Of a stretch of 64,000 nucleotides of DNA, positions 38,071-49,037 are shown in pieces. This stretch comes from Pseudonocardia sp. C8 (GTDB lineage: Bacteria; Actinomycetota; Actinomycetes; Mycobacteriales; Pseudonocardiaceae), in the NCBI RefSeq assembly GCF_014267175.1, contig NZ_JACMTR010000002.1:2629501-2693500 (forward strand), read 5' to 3'. The notes beneath the pieces are model-generated. The model was not told the DNA's origin, did not search any database, and saw only the letters and a list, made by a program, of their open reading frames with translations. How positions within the stretch are numbered: position 1 is the stretch's first letter; each line of letters begins with the position of its first letter. Made by a program: the position numbers and the translations under genes.

Positions 38071-40404
38071 GTGCCCGAACCCACTCCCGACCCCTCCGTC
38101 GACGCCCCCGTGGACCCGGAGCTGGTCCACGAGCGGAACTACGTCGGCATGCTCTACGAGCAGCTGGAGGACCGCCGCCGCGACACCGCGAAGCGGCTCG
38201 CCGACACCCTCCGCGACGAGACCGTCGGGACCCCGCAGGCGCTGACCCAGCGCGACGCGGCCGCGGCCCTGCTGGCCGACAAGCTGGCCGCGCTGCGTGC
38301 CGCCGAGCACGGTCTCGCGTTCGGCCGGCTCGACACCGACGCCGGTGAGACCCGCTACGTCGGCCGGATCGGGCTGCTCGACGAGCAGAACGAGTACGAG
38401 CCGCTGCTGATGGACTGGCGCGCGCCCGCGGCCCGGCCGTTCTACACGGCGACGGCGGCGAATCCGGAGGGCATGCGGCGGCGCCGGCACCTGCGGACGC
38501 GGCTCCGCGAGGTCGTCGCGATCGACGACGAGCCGCTCAACCTCGCCGAGATGGACGACGACGAGCGGGCCCGCGCCGGCTCCGGCCTGACCAGCGAGGC
38601 CGCGCTGCTGGCCGCGGTGTCCGAGGCCCGGACCGGCCGGATGGGCGACATCGTGGCCACCATCCAGGGCGAGCAGGACCGGATCATCCGGTCCAAGCCG
38701 TCCGGGGTGCTGGTCGTGCAGGGCGGGCCGGGCACCGGCAAGACGGCCGTCGCGCTGCACCGCGCCGCGTATCTGCTCTACACCCACCGGGACCGGCTGG
38801 CCCGGCGCGGCGTGCTCGTCGTCGGGCCGAACCCGACGTTCCTGCGCTACATCGGGCAGGTGCTGCCCTCGCTGGGGGAGACGTCGGTCGTGCTCGGCAC
38901 CGTCGCCCAGCTCTACCCGGGGCTGGACGCGCGCCGCCCGGAGGACCCGGCCACCGCCGAGCTGAAGGGCCGGGCGGACATGGCCGCCGTCGTCGCCGCC
39001 GCCGTGCGGGACCGCCAGCAGGTGCCGCGCAAGCCGATCGAGCTCGTCGTCGAGCAGCAGCCGGTGGTGCTGGACCGGGACACGGTGAGCCAGGCCCGGA
39101 CCCGGGCGCGGCGCTCCCGCAAGCCGCACAACGAGGCCCGGCGGGTCTTCCGCAAGGAGCTGCTGCGGCTGCTCGCCCAGCAGGTCGCCCAGGGCGTCGG
39201 CGCCGACCTGCTGGACCGGCGCGACCTCGACGACATCCGCGACGAGCTGGCCGAGTCCGCCGACCTCACCCGCGAGCTCGACCAGCTGTGGCCGACGCTG
39301 TCGCCGGAGCAGCTGCTCACCGACCTGTTCGCGGACCGCAAGCGGCTCAACTCGGTGGCCCGCCGGATCCCGGCGCCCGAGCGGGCGCTGCTGGAACGCG
39401 AGGCTCCCGGCGACGACGTGCCGTACGACCGGCGCTGGTCGGCCGCCGACGTCGCCCTGCTGGACGAGGCGGCCGAGCTGCTCGGCGACGACGGCTCCGC
39501 GCAGGCCGCGGCCGAGGCGGCGGCGCTGCGCGAGGAGGTCGAGTACGCCCAGGGGGTGCTCGACGTCCTCGATCTCGAGGAGGACCTCGACCCGGAGCTG
39601 CTGCGCGCCACCGACATCATCGACGCCGACCGGCTCGCCGAGCGCATGCAGGTGCAGCGCTACGACTCGACCGCCGAGCGGGCGGCCGCGGACCGGGAGT
39701 GGACCTACGGGCACGTGATCGTCGACGAGGCGCAGGAGCTGTCGGCGATGGCCTGGCGGATGGTGATGCGCCGGGCACCGGCGCGGTCGATGACCCTCGT
39801 CGGGGACATCGCGCAGACCGGGGACCGGGGTGGCGCCGGATCCTGGGACGAGGTGCTGTCGCCGTTCGTGGCCCGCCGGTGGCGGCTCGAACAGCTGACC
39901 GTGAACTACCGGACGCCCGCGGAGATCGCCGACGTCGCCGACGACGTGCTGGCCGAGATCGACGCGTCGCTGGAGCCGCCGTCGTCGGTGCGCTCGACCG
40001 GGGTGCCGCCGTGGGCGGCGCCGCTGCCGGCCACCGGCGCGGACGCGGTGCTGGCCGAGCGGGTCGTCGCCGAGCGGGACGCCGTCGGCGAGGGCCGGAC
40101 CGCGGTGCTCGTGCCGTCGGCGCGGCTGGCGTCCGTCCGGGACGCCCTGGTCGCCGCCGGGGTGGTCGAGGCCGGCGCCGACCCGGAGGAGCTGGACACC
40201 GCCGTCGTCGTGCTCCCGGTGACGGCGGCGAAGGGCCTGGAGTTCGACGCGGTGCTGGTCGTGGAGCCGCAGGAGATGCTCGACGAGTCCCCGCGCGGGC
40301 TCAACGACCTCTACGTGGCGATCACCCGGGCGACCCGGCGGCTGGGCGTCCTGTACTCGGGCGAGCTGCCGCCGGTGCTGAAGCGGATCGGCCGGGAGGC
40401 GTAG
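38071..40404 (+). CDS. helD: HelD-like RNA-polymerase-associated UvrD/Rep-type helicase protein
   Basis: The 777-residue protein has an N-terminal coiled arm (about 15-95), a split superfamily 1 core with Walker A QGGPGTGKTAVALHR (about 213-227), Walker B VIVDEAQELS (about 549-558), LVGDIAQ, and a C-terminal ITRATR motif. A long insertion lies between the core halves. HelD proteins bind RNA polymerase, release it from DNA and recycle it, and some protect against rifamycins. The GTG at 38071 follows GGAGGA at ten bases. The rifamycin-associated element known upstream of some helR genes is not seen here, so a recycling role is more likely than induced resistance. Confidence 0.85.
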   Translation: MPEPTPDPSVDAPVDPELVHERNYVGMLYEQLEDRRRDTAKRLADTLRDETVGTPQALTQRDAAAALLADKLAALRAAEHGLAFGRLDTDAGETRYVGRIGLLDEQNEYEPLLMDWRAPAARPFYTATAANPEGMRRRRHLRTRLREVVAIDDEPLNLAEMDDDERARAGSGLTSEAALLAAVSEARTGRMGDIVATIQGEQDRIIRSKPSGVLVVQGGPGTGKTAVALHRAAYLLYTHRDRLARRGVLVVGPNPTFLRYIGQVLPSLGETSVVLGTVAQLYPGLDARRPEDPATAELKGRADMAAVVAAAVRDRQQVPRKPIELVVEQQPVVLDRDTVSQARTRARRSRKPHNEARRVFRKELLRLLAQQVAQGVGADLLDRRDLDDIRDELAESADLTRELDQLWPTLSPEQLLTDLFADRKRLNSVARRIPAPERALLEREAPGDDVPYDRRWSAADVALLDEAAELLGDDGSAQAAAEAAALREEVEYAQGVLDVLDLEEDLDPELLRATDIIDADRLAERMQVQRYDSTAERAAADREWTYGHVIVDEAQELSAMAWRMVMRRAPARSMTLVGDIAQTGDRGGAGSWDEVLSPFVARRWRLEQLTVNYRTPAEIADVADDVLAEIDASLEPPSSVRSTGVPPWAAPLPATGADAVLAERVVAERDAVGEGRTAVLVPSARLASVRDALVAAGVVEAGADPEELDTAVVVLPVTAAKGLEFDAVLVVEPQEMLDESPRGLNDLYVAITRATRRLGVLYSGELPPVLKRIGREA

Positions 40405-40536
40405 GCGGCCGTCGGCGGCGGTCATCGAGTGGCGCGTTGTCGCCCGCGGCAGGGCGGGATCGTGCTGGTCGACCTGCGGCGTGGGGTGACCGGAGCCCCT
40501 GATCGGCTCGGTGGGCGACGGGGGCGGGCGACCGTC

Positions 40537-41121
40537 CTACCGGGCGGGCCGGAGCCCGGCCCGGTACAGATCCCGCAGCAGCGCGATCTCGGCGCCGTGG
40601 TGGATCACCTCGCGGTGGACGTGCAGCACCAGCGTCGCCAGCGGCTCGTCGGCGTACGGACCCTCGGCCGGGCCGCAGGGGCGGGCGAGCCCCTCGGTGC
40701 CGAGCGCGGCGATCCCCGCGGTCCACCGGGCGTACTGCTCGTCGAGCTGGGCGAGGGCCTCGGCGGCCGTGCCGGCGTAGGCGTGCGAGGTGTAGTCGAC
40801 CGGCGGGCCGCCGAGATGGGCCTGCACCCGCATCCCGAACACGCCGACGATCACGTGCGCGAGCCGCCACGCGATCGTCGTCACCGGGGGCGGGACCGGC
40901 TCGGGGAAGGCGAAGTCGCACACCCAGTCCCCGGAGCCCGCGCCGGGCGGGGTGACGGACTCTCCGCGGCGGCGCACGCTCCACGCGCCCGGGACCGGCT
41001 CGGCGAAGTACTCGTCGTCGGTGAGGCCGTCCAGGCGCGGGCGCAGCGCCTGCTCCCAGTGGAACGTGAGCTGCTCGAGGAGCCGGGCATTCCAGTCGAT
41101 GCCGCTGGTCGGTGGCGTCAT
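40537..41121 (-). CDS. DinB-family protein (putative mycothiol-dependent enzyme)
   Basis: The 194-residue protein has the DinB four-helix layout. Candidate metal-binding histidines are visible in the HWEQAL, RLAHVIVG and HREVIHHGAEI segments. Actinobacterial members often use mycothiol as cofactor or act as detoxifying transferases, and the substrate is usually unknown. A TACCGT box six bases before the ATG suggests a leaderless transcript, so it is transcribed apart from the amidotransferase/RecQ genes upstream on the same strand. In the sequence as given, the amidotransferase frame runs four bases into this start. Confidence 0.75.
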   Translation of the reverse strand: MTPPTSGIDWNARLLEQLTFHWEQALRPRLDGLTDDEYFAEPVPGAWSVRRRGESVTPPGAGSGDWVCDFAFPEPVPPPVTTIAWRLAHVIVGVFGMRVQAHLGGPPVDYTSHAYAGTAAEALAQLDEQYARWTAGIAALGTEGLARPCGPAEGPYADEPLATLVLHVHREVIHHGAEIALLRDLYRAGLRPAR

Positions 41122-41914
41122 ACCGGCACGGTAGGACCGGATGCGGACAACGGCTGTCCGCGAGACCTCCTCAGCCGGCGATCCGCACCGCCGGAGGACC
41201 GGTGTCCCGGTACCGCCCGGCGGCGGCGACCAGCGCCCGGGCCAGCCGGAGATCGTCGGGGGGCCCGCTCCGGATGCGACTGCACGCCCAGCACCCACGA
41301 CGGTCCGTCGAGCTCGACGGCCTCGACGACCGAGCCGGCCCGCGCCGTCACCCGCAGTCCCGGCGCGACCTGGTCGATCGCCTGGTGATGATGGCACCGG
41401 ACGGTCACCGGGCCGGCACCGAGGACACCGGCGATCCGCGACCCGGGCTCGGGGACGATCTCCACGGGGGCGTAGACCCCCGGCCCGGCCGAGTGGACGG
41501 CCGCGACCTCCGGGCCGACGGTGTCGGGCAGGTGCGGGTGCAGCGTCCCGCCGAGCGCGACGTTGAGCACCTGGTGCCCGCGGCACACCCCGAGCACCGG
41601 GACACCCCGCTCCAGCGCGCGGCGGACGACCGCGAGGTCGGACCCGTCGCGCTCGGTGCGGGGCTCGTCCTCGTGCGGGCCACGGAGCGCGCCGTAGCGG
41701 GCGGCGTCGATGTCGGGACCGCCGCTGACCAGCAGCCCGTCGCAGGCGTCGAGGGCGTCGGCGGCGTCCGCGGTCGGCGGCAGGAGCACCGGGACCCCGC
41801 CTGCGGCCGTGACCATGTCCAGGTAGCCGCGCGGGAGGAGCACCGTCTCCTCGTCCTCGACGATCCAGTACGTGGCCCGCTCGGTGTAGGTGGTGAGCCC
41901 GATCAGCGGCCGCC

Positions 41915-41918
<4 letters not shown>
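41118..41918 (-). CDS. Class I glutamine amidotransferase / gamma-glutamyl-GABA hydrolase-like, frameshifted C-terminus
   Basis: The product is a PuuD-like amidase with catalytic Cys112 in GVCRGHQ, His215 and Glu217 in QSHPE. The family hydrolyses gamma-glutamyl-GABA or related amides. After HPE the frame runs into an Arg/Pro/Gly-rich tail of about 50 residues, unlike the family. Removing one C from the C6 run (41258-41263, a G run on the plus strand) gives [19 protein letters not shown] and a stop at 41171, the expected helical end of about 248 residues. The gene is therefore frameshifted or has a sequencing error. Its GTG overlaps the recQ stop (GTGA), so the two are co-translated. Confidence 0.82.
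41128..41133 (-). promoter_or_regulatory. -10 box of a leaderless transcript (DinB gene)
   Basis: On the minus strand TACCGT lies six bases before the ATG at 41121, and no ribosome site precedes it. Confidence 0.4.
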
Positions 41919-43849
<1,931 letters not shown>

Positions 43850-43856
43850 GCCCCCG

Positions 43857-43862
43857 ATCGTA
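43857..43862 (-). promoter_or_regulatory. -10 box of a leaderless transcript (recQ)
   Basis: On the minus strand TACGAT lies seven bases before the GTG at 43849, fitting the leaderless pattern seen elsewhere in the window. Confidence 0.4.
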
Positions 43863-44047
43863 CGAGCCGGGCCCGACGGTTCCCGCCCGGCACCGCCCCG
43901 CCCCCGGCCGGGGATGTGGTCCCGATCACCGCGGACGGTGTGGTGCCCCGGGAGGTGCTGCGTTCGCCGCGGCGGGGGTGTAGCAAGTCCGGAAGGGACT
44001 GCGGCGTGCCCCGGCGCGTCGCACCGTTGACGTGATGGGAACGATCC

Positions 44048-45052
44048 GTGGATCTCAAGATCGGTTACAAGGCGTCGGCCGAGCAGTTCGGCCCGCGCGA
44101 CCTCGTCGAGTACGCCGTCCTCGCCGAGGAGCTGGGCCTGGACAGCGTCTGGGCGTCGGACCACTTCCTGCCCTGGCGGCACACGGGCGGGCACGCACCG
44201 GCCGCGCTGCCCTGGATGGCGGCCGTGGGGGAGCGGACGCGGCGCGTGCAGATCGGCACCTCGGTGCTCACGCCGACCTTCCGGTACAACCCGGCGGTGC
44301 TGGCCCAGACGTTCGCGACGATGTCGCTGCTCACCGGCGGCCGGACCGCCCTCGGGGTGGGGACCGGCGAGGCGCTGAACGAGGTCGCCGTCTCCGGGAT
44401 GCAATGGCCCGAGTTCAAGGAGCGCTTCGCCCGGCTGCGCGAGGCGGTCCGCGTGATGCGGGCGCTCTGGACCGAGGACGCGGTGAACGTCGAGGGCGAG
44501 TACTACACCCTGGTCGACGCGACGATCTACGACCGGCCCGAGCAGCCGGTCCCGGTGTACATCGCCGCCGGCGGCCCGATGGTGGCCCGCTACGCCGGAC
44601 GCCAGGGCGACGGCTTCATCTGCACCTCCGGCAAGGGCATGGAGCTGTACACCGACAAGCTCCTCCCCGGCGTGCAGGAGGGCGCGGACAAGGAGGGCCG
44701 CGACGCGGGCGCGATCGACAAGATGATCGAGATCAAGATCAGCTACGACCGGGACCCGGAGGCCGCGCGGGAGAACTGCCGGTTCTGGGCCCCGCTGTCG
44801 CTCACCCCCGAGCAGAAGCACTCGGTCGACTCGTCGCAGGAGATGGAGCGCCTCGCCGACGAGCTCCCCATCGAGCAGATCACGAGCCGGTGGATCGTCG
44901 CGTCCGCCCCGGAGCAGGCCGTCGAGCAGATCCGGCCCTACGTCGACGCCGGGCTCAACCACCTCGTCGTCCACGGACCGGGCCACGACCAGCGGCGCTT
45001 CCTCACCCAGTTCACCGAGGACGTCCTGCCGGCGCTGCGGAAGCTCGCATGA
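44048..45052 (+). CDS. fgd: F420-dependent glucose-6-phosphate dehydrogenase
   Basis: The 334-residue protein matches mycobacterial Fgd1 along its full length: the opening [28 protein letters not shown] (about 38-46), [34 protein letters not shown] and EQKHSVD are all conserved. It oxidises glucose 6-phosphate and reduces cofactor F420, supplying F420H2 for LLM-class enzymes such as the one at 27247. The GTG at 44048 gives the family N-terminus. The stop overlaps the enoyl-CoA hydratase start (ATGA). That pairing is unusual, since fgd is not normally tied to acyl-CoA genes. Confidence 0.92.
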   Translation: MDLKIGYKASAEQFGPRDLVEYAVLAEELGLDSVWASDHFLPWRHTGGHAPAALPWMAAVGERTRRVQIGTSVLTPTFRYNPAVLAQTFATMSLLTGGRTALGVGTGEALNEVAVSGMQWPEFKERFARLREAVRVMRALWTEDAVNVEGEYYTLVDATIYDRPEQPVPVYIAAGGPMVARYAGRQGDGFICTSGKGMELYTDKLLPGVQEGADKEGRDAGAIDKMIEIKISYDRDPEAARENCRFWAPLSLTPEQKHSVDSSQEMERLADELPIEQITSRWIVASAPEQAVEQIRPYVDAGLNHLVVHGPGHDQRRFLTQFTEDVLPALRKLA

Positions 45053-45813
45053 GCGCGGTCGAGCGGGACGGCCGGGTCCTGCGCTGCCGGGTCTCCACCG
45101 GCCGGCACGGCACCCTGGACGGTCCCGCGATGCAGGAGGTCACCGAGGCACTCGCGGCGCTGTCCGGCGACGACGGGGTCGGCGCGGTCCTGGTGCACGG
45201 CGACGGCGAGAACTTCTGCACCGGCGGCGACGTCCGCGCGTTCGCCGGCGCGCAGGACCGCTACGCCTACGTGCACGGCCTGGCCAGCACCTTCCACGCG
45301 ATGCTGCAGCCGCTGGCGTCCGCGCCGGTGCCGACGGTCGCGGCCGTCCCGGGCTGGGCGGCGGGCGCCGGGATGAGCCTCGCGCTGGCCTGCGATCTCG
45401 CGGTGGGCGGCCGCTCGACCCGGATGCGGCCGGCCTACCCGGGGATCGGGTTCTCCCCCGACGGCGGCATGACCTGGACCCTGCCCCGGCTGGTCGGGGC
45501 GGCCCGCGCGCGGCGGATCCTGCTCACCGACGAGGTGCTGGACGCCGGGACGCTCGACGAGCTGGGCCTGCTGGCCTCGGTGGTGGACGACGACGCCGTC
45601 GCCGACGAGGCCGCCGCGCTGGCGCACCGGCTGGCCCAGGGGCCGACGGCGGCGCTCGGCCGGATCCGCGGCCTGCTCGACCGGACCTGGGAGGCGAGCT
45701 TCGGCGAGCAGCTGGCGGCCGAGTCCGACGCGATCGCGACCTGCGCGGCCGGCCCGGAAGGGGCCGAGGGGCTGGCCGCGTTCGGGGAGAAGCGCCGGCC
45801 GGTGTTCCACTGA
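45049..45813 (+). CDS. Enoyl-CoA hydratase/isomerase-family protein
   Basis: The 254-residue crotonase-fold protein has the oxyanion-hole segments [14 protein letters not shown] (about 52-65) and [19 protein letters not shown] (about 97-115). The glutamates typical of true hydratases are not obvious: the second conserved position lies in FSPDGGMTW, where isomerases and other crotonases often have Asp. Reaction is therefore uncertain (hydratase, isomerase or hydrolase). Translation is coupled to fgd by an ATGA overlap. A hairpin follows its stop, facing the convergent BTAD gene. Confidence 0.87.
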   Translation: MSAVERDGRVLRCRVSTGRHGTLDGPAMQEVTEALAALSGDDGVGAVLVHGDGENFCTGGDVRAFAGAQDRYAYVHGLASTFHAMLQPLASAPVPTVAAVPGWAAGAGMSLALACDLAVGGRSTRMRPAYPGIGFSPDGGMTWTLPRLVGAARARRILLTDEVLDAGTLDELGLLASVVDDDAVADEAAALAHRLAQGPTAALGRIRGLLDRTWEASFGEQLAAESDAIATCAAGPEGAEGLAAFGEKRRPVFH

Positions 45814-45814
45814 G

Positions 45815-45836
45815 CACCCGGCCCGGCGGCCGGGTG
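45815..45836. terminator. Hairpin between convergent genes
   Basis: CACCCGGC (45815-45822) pairs over eight bases with GCCGGGTG (45829-45836). It starts one base after the enoyl-CoA hydratase stop and lies between two converging genes. It has no T-run but could stop transcription from both sides. Confidence 0.5.
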
Positions 45837-45844
45837 GGTGAGAC

Positions 45845-46726
45845 CTACCGGCCGCTGGCCGGGTTGCCCGCGGCGAGACGGCGCCCGCGGCGCTCCGGGC
45901 GGGCCGCGCCCGGCATCCCGACACCCCAGCGCTGCACGGGCCGGTGCACGCCCGGGCCGAGCGGCCAGCCGGTGTCGAGCGGGGCGAGGAGCCGGTCGAG
46001 CTCGGAGTCGGGGGTCGCGCCGACGCTGTTGCGCAGCAACTCCTGGAAGCGGTCGTACTCGGCGATGGCGTCGGCGACGTGCCCGCCGGCGAGCAGCGCC
46101 TCGACCAGTGCCCGGCGCGAGCGCTCGCGGCTGGGCGCGGCGGCGACCGCACGCCGGGCGACGGCGACGGCGTCGTCGTGCCGGTCCGCGGCGGTCAGCG
46201 TGCCGGACAGGCCCTCGAGGGCGGACAGCCGCAGCTGGCGGAACCGCTCGCGCTCGACGGCGATCCACGGCGCCGTCCAGGACGGCAGGATGTCGTCCTC
46301 GAGCAGCGCGGTCTCCGGGCAGCCGATCTCCCGCACGGTCCGCAGCGTGCTCGACGCCGACAGCCCGCGGATCAGCAGCATCGCCTCGGCCAGGTCGACG
46401 ACGACGTCGTCGCCGAGGTGCAGCCGCCCGCGGTCGTCGGCGGCCAGCAGCCCCGGCACGTCGACGCCGGCGACGGCCTCGTCCAGCAGCCGGGCGGCCG
46501 GCACCGGCCCGACCCCGGGCCACAGGTCGGCGGCCAGCGCCGCCGTCGGCTGCGGGCGCGGGTGGACGGCCAGGTAGGCGACCAGCCGCCGGGAGTCGAC
46601 CGGCAGGGGTACGGAGTGTTCCTCCACCCGCAGGCCGAAGTCACCCAGGACCCGTACGTGCGGCACGGGACCGTCGGTGGCCTTGCTCAGCGTGGACTCA
46701 CTGGATCGACAGTGATCGTCGGACAT
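45845..46726 (-). CDS. BTAD-domain (SARP-like) transcriptional regulator
   Basis: The 293-residue protein has an N-terminal OmpR-like winged-helix region (about 20-95, VRVLGDFGLRVEEHSVPL then LVAYLAVHP) and a bacterial transcriptional activation domain (about 125-265) made of helical repeats (EALLAGGHVADAIAEYDRFQELL). SARP-type regulators usually activate secondary-metabolite genes, but no such cluster lies here. It is on the same strand as the two MEDS-domain genes, 198 bases after them, and may share their signal. The Arg/Gly/Pro-rich tail is poorly conserved. Targets are unknown. Confidence 0.83.
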   Translation of the reverse strand: MSDDHCRSSESTLSKATDGPVPHVRVLGDFGLRVEEHSVPLPVDSRRLVAYLAVHPRPQPTAALAADLWPGVGPVPAARLLDEAVAGVDVPGLLAADDRGRLHLGDDVVVDLAEAMLLIRGLSASSTLRTVREIGCPETALLEDDILPSWTAPWIAVERERFRQLRLSALEGLSGTLTAADRHDDAVAVARRAVAAAPSRERSRRALVEALLAGGHVADAIAEYDRFQELLRNSVGATPDSELDRLLAPLDTGWPLGPGVHRPVQRWGVGMPGAARPERRGRRLAAGNPASGR

Positions 46727-46924
46727 GCCGTTTCCCCGGATCGGTCGTGGCGTGCGGCCCGCAGGCGATACTGCGCGTGCCGGGAGCGCGCCACCCCGGG
46801 CGGGAGACCGCGAGGCGCGAGGAGGGCACGGCGGTACCGCACCGACACGGACGGCGGGCGGCGTATCCGTGCGGTGTGCGCGGGGCCCAGGATAGCCGAG
46901 CCTGCTCCGCAGCGGTGAGGCCGG

Positions 46925-47881
46925 TCAGGAACTCGTGAGGAGGCGCACGTGCGTGCCGTCGGGGGCCCGCCACACGTGCAGGCTGTCGCAGAGCTGGCGG
47001 GCGATCCAGGCGCCGCGGCCGCGCTGCTGCGACGGGTGCGGCGGGGCCAGCCCGATCAGCGGCAGCGCGATCGAACCGGAGTCCTGGATCTCGCAGACCA
47101 GCTCGCCCGGGCGGGCCCAGACCGAGAGCCCGGCCTCCGGCGAGCCGTGCTCGACGGCGTTGGTGGCGACCTCGTTGACGGCCTGCACCATGTCCTCCCC
47201 GCGGGCCGGTTCGAGGCCGCTGGCCCGGGCGGCACCCTCGACCACGTCGCGCACCCGGCCGAGCTCGAAGGTGTTGTACTGCAGGCACAGATCCGGCGGG
47301 CCGAGGAGGTGCGGCGGCGCGAAGGGCAGCGCCGCGAGCACCTCGGCCGGGGAGCGGTGCGCGGGGTTGGTCACCAGCTGGTCGCCGTGCAGCCGCAGCG
47401 GGTGGTTGGCCAGCGCGCCCTCGCCGACGGCGCCGTGCAGCGGGAGCCGCGGGTAGACGCAGAACTGGGTGACCGGCAGCCCGTCCAGCGAGATGTTGAG
47501 CGCGGCCTCCAGCTCGATCCAGAACCCGCCGTCGACGCCGTCGAGCTCCGGGTCGTGCTGGGTGATCACGACGACCGGCCGCTCGGCCGACAGCGCCCGC
47601 AGCTCGCGGGCCCGCCACGCGGCGACGGTCTGCGCGGACGCCCGGGCCGACCGGGTCAGCGTGGTCAGGCGCTGGATGCCCGGGGCGCCGGGGAGGTCGG
47701 CGAACTCCTCGCGCAGCGCCTTCTCGGCGGGCTCGGAGACCGCCACCACGATCTGCGCGCCGGTGGCGCCGACCGCGGCCGCGGCCGGCGGCGCGACCCG
47801 CGCGACCAGCTCCGCCGGATCGTCGGCGTGCACGAGGACGTGCGCGAAACCGGGCGGGCGGGGAACGACGTTGATCTGCAT
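46925..47881 (-). CDS. MEDS-like sensor with anti-sigma (HATPase) domain
   Basis: The 318-residue protein has an N-terminal domain related to MEDS/DcmR sensors (about 15-190) and a C-terminal GHKL ATPase of the RsbW anti-sigma type (about 210-318), with the N-box NEVATNAVEHGSP and the G-box GRGAWIARQL. RsbW-type proteins bind and phosphorylate STAS anti-antagonists, or sequester sigma factors. Its upstream neighbour carries a STAS domain, so the two probably form a partner-switching pair that reads the MEDS ligand. No sigma-factor gene is nearby. Confidence 0.78.
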   Translation of the reverse strand: MQINVVPRPPGFAHVLVHADDPAELVARVAPPAAAAVGATGAQIVVAVSEPAEKALREEFADLPGAPGIQRLTTLTRSARASAQTVAAWRARELRALSAERPVVVITQHDPELDGVDGGFWIELEAALNISLDGLPVTQFCVYPRLPLHGAVGEGALANHPLRLHGDQLVTNPAHRSPAEVLAALPFAPPHLLGPPDLCLQYNTFELGRVRDVVEGAARASGLEPARGEDMVQAVNEVATNAVEHGSPEAGLSVWARPGELVCEIQDSGSIALPLIGLAPPHPSQQRGRGAWIARQLCDSLHVWRAPDGTHVRLLTSS

Positions 47882-47894
47882 GCGGGCGCTCCGG

Positions 47895-48803
47895 TCACGG
47901 GGCGGGCGGGGGCGGGTCGACCTTCGGGGGCTCGTCGTCGAACACGAGCTGCGGGGAGAACGCGGCCCCGCAGCGGTCGAGGATCCGCTGGACCCGCGGC
48001 CGGACCCGGTGCAGCACCAGCCGGTGCGAGCTGGGGAAGCCCTCCGCGGCCTGCACGAGCGCGACCGCGGACGCGACGTCGACGAACCGCACCGAGGCCA
48101 TGTCCAGGCCGATGTCGGTGGGGGCGTCGGCGGAGCGCAGCGCGGCGTCCAGCTGCTGGTACAGCAGCGTGGTGATCTTCGGACGGTTGCTGTGGTCGAT
48201 CTCGCCGGCCAGCCGCGCCACCCCGTCGCCGAGCCGGACGATCCGGAGCAGGCCGTCGTCGTAGGCGCGGACGGGGGCGATGTGGTCCCGGTGCAGGGCC
48301 CGCATGATGTCGATCTGCTCGGCCGGGAAGTGCTCGGCGTCGTAGGTGCACAGCGCGGTGAGCGTCTGCGGGTGCTCGCGCAGCATCTTGGCCAGCAGCC
48401 CGTCGTACTCGGGGAGCGTGCCGGCCGCCCCCTCGAGCAGCGCGGCGTGCTTCTGGCCGGCCACCCGCAGGCCGGTCCAGCCGTCGGAGAGGGTGTGGTC
48501 GATCTCGTCGACGACGGCGGTGTAGGCGTCGGACAGCGGGATCCGGAACAGCTGCCGGGTGTTCTCCTCCGGCATGATCTCCAGCTGGCCCCGCCGGAGC
48601 GGCTCGTCGATCGCGACACCGTCCTCGGCCAGCCGCAGCAGCAGGGAGTCCGCGGCGCCGTCGTCGTCGAGGTAGAGGATCCGCTCGCCGCGCTCCAGCC
48701 CGTGCGCGACGAACGCGGCCGTGACCTCACGGAGGTGCTCGGCACTGTCCGGGACCGCGCACGCGTGATCGCCGGACGAGAGACCGTCCGCCAGTTTGAT
48801 CAC
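47895..48803 (-). CDS. MEDS-STAS protein (putative anti-sigma factor antagonist)
   Basis: The 302-residue protein starts with a MEDS domain (about 8-165; SGDHACAVPDS and GLERGERILYLDDDG are the family's opening segments). It ends with a STAS domain (about 185-290, RLAGEIDHSNRPKITTLL and IGLDMASVRFVDVASAVAL). In classical STAS antagonists a conserved Ser/Thr is phosphorylated; here the loop after FVDVA places alanine and serine-poor sequence, so phospho-control is uncertain. MEDS domains were defined in DcmR, a sensor of one-carbon or hydrocarbon signals. It lies 13 bases upstream of the HATPase partner, clearly in one operon. Confidence 0.8.
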   Translation of the reverse strand: MIKLADGLSSGDHACAVPDSAEHLREVTAAFVAHGLERGERILYLDDDGAADSLLLRLAEDGVAIDEPLRRGQLEIMPEENTRQLFRIPLSDAYTAVVDEIDHTLSDGWTGLRVAGQKHAALLEGAAGTLPEYDGLLAKMLREHPQTLTALCTYDAEHFPAEQIDIMRALHRDHIAPVRAYDDGLLRIVRLGDGVARLAGEIDHSNRPKITTLLYQQLDAALRSADAPTDIGLDMASVRFVDVASAVALVQAAEGFPSSHRLVLHRVRPRVQRILDRCGAAFSPQLVFDDEPPKVDPPPPAP

Positions 48804-49037
48804 GTGTCACCTGCCGGGGCGGTGCACGCCGTCCGCGAGCACGCCCAGTCATTCCTTCCGGGGCTCCTCCACCGTACGGAGGGCCGGGCGCCGCCCCGGA
48901 GACCTCCGAACGTGCCGGGCGCCGAACCGCGGGTGACGCGCGACGAACGGCCCGTGACCCGCCGTGTGTGGCGGGTGGTGGAGAGAGGGTGTCGCCGTTC
49001 GGCGCACCGGGCCGGCGTCCGGGCGGGTCAGCACGGA

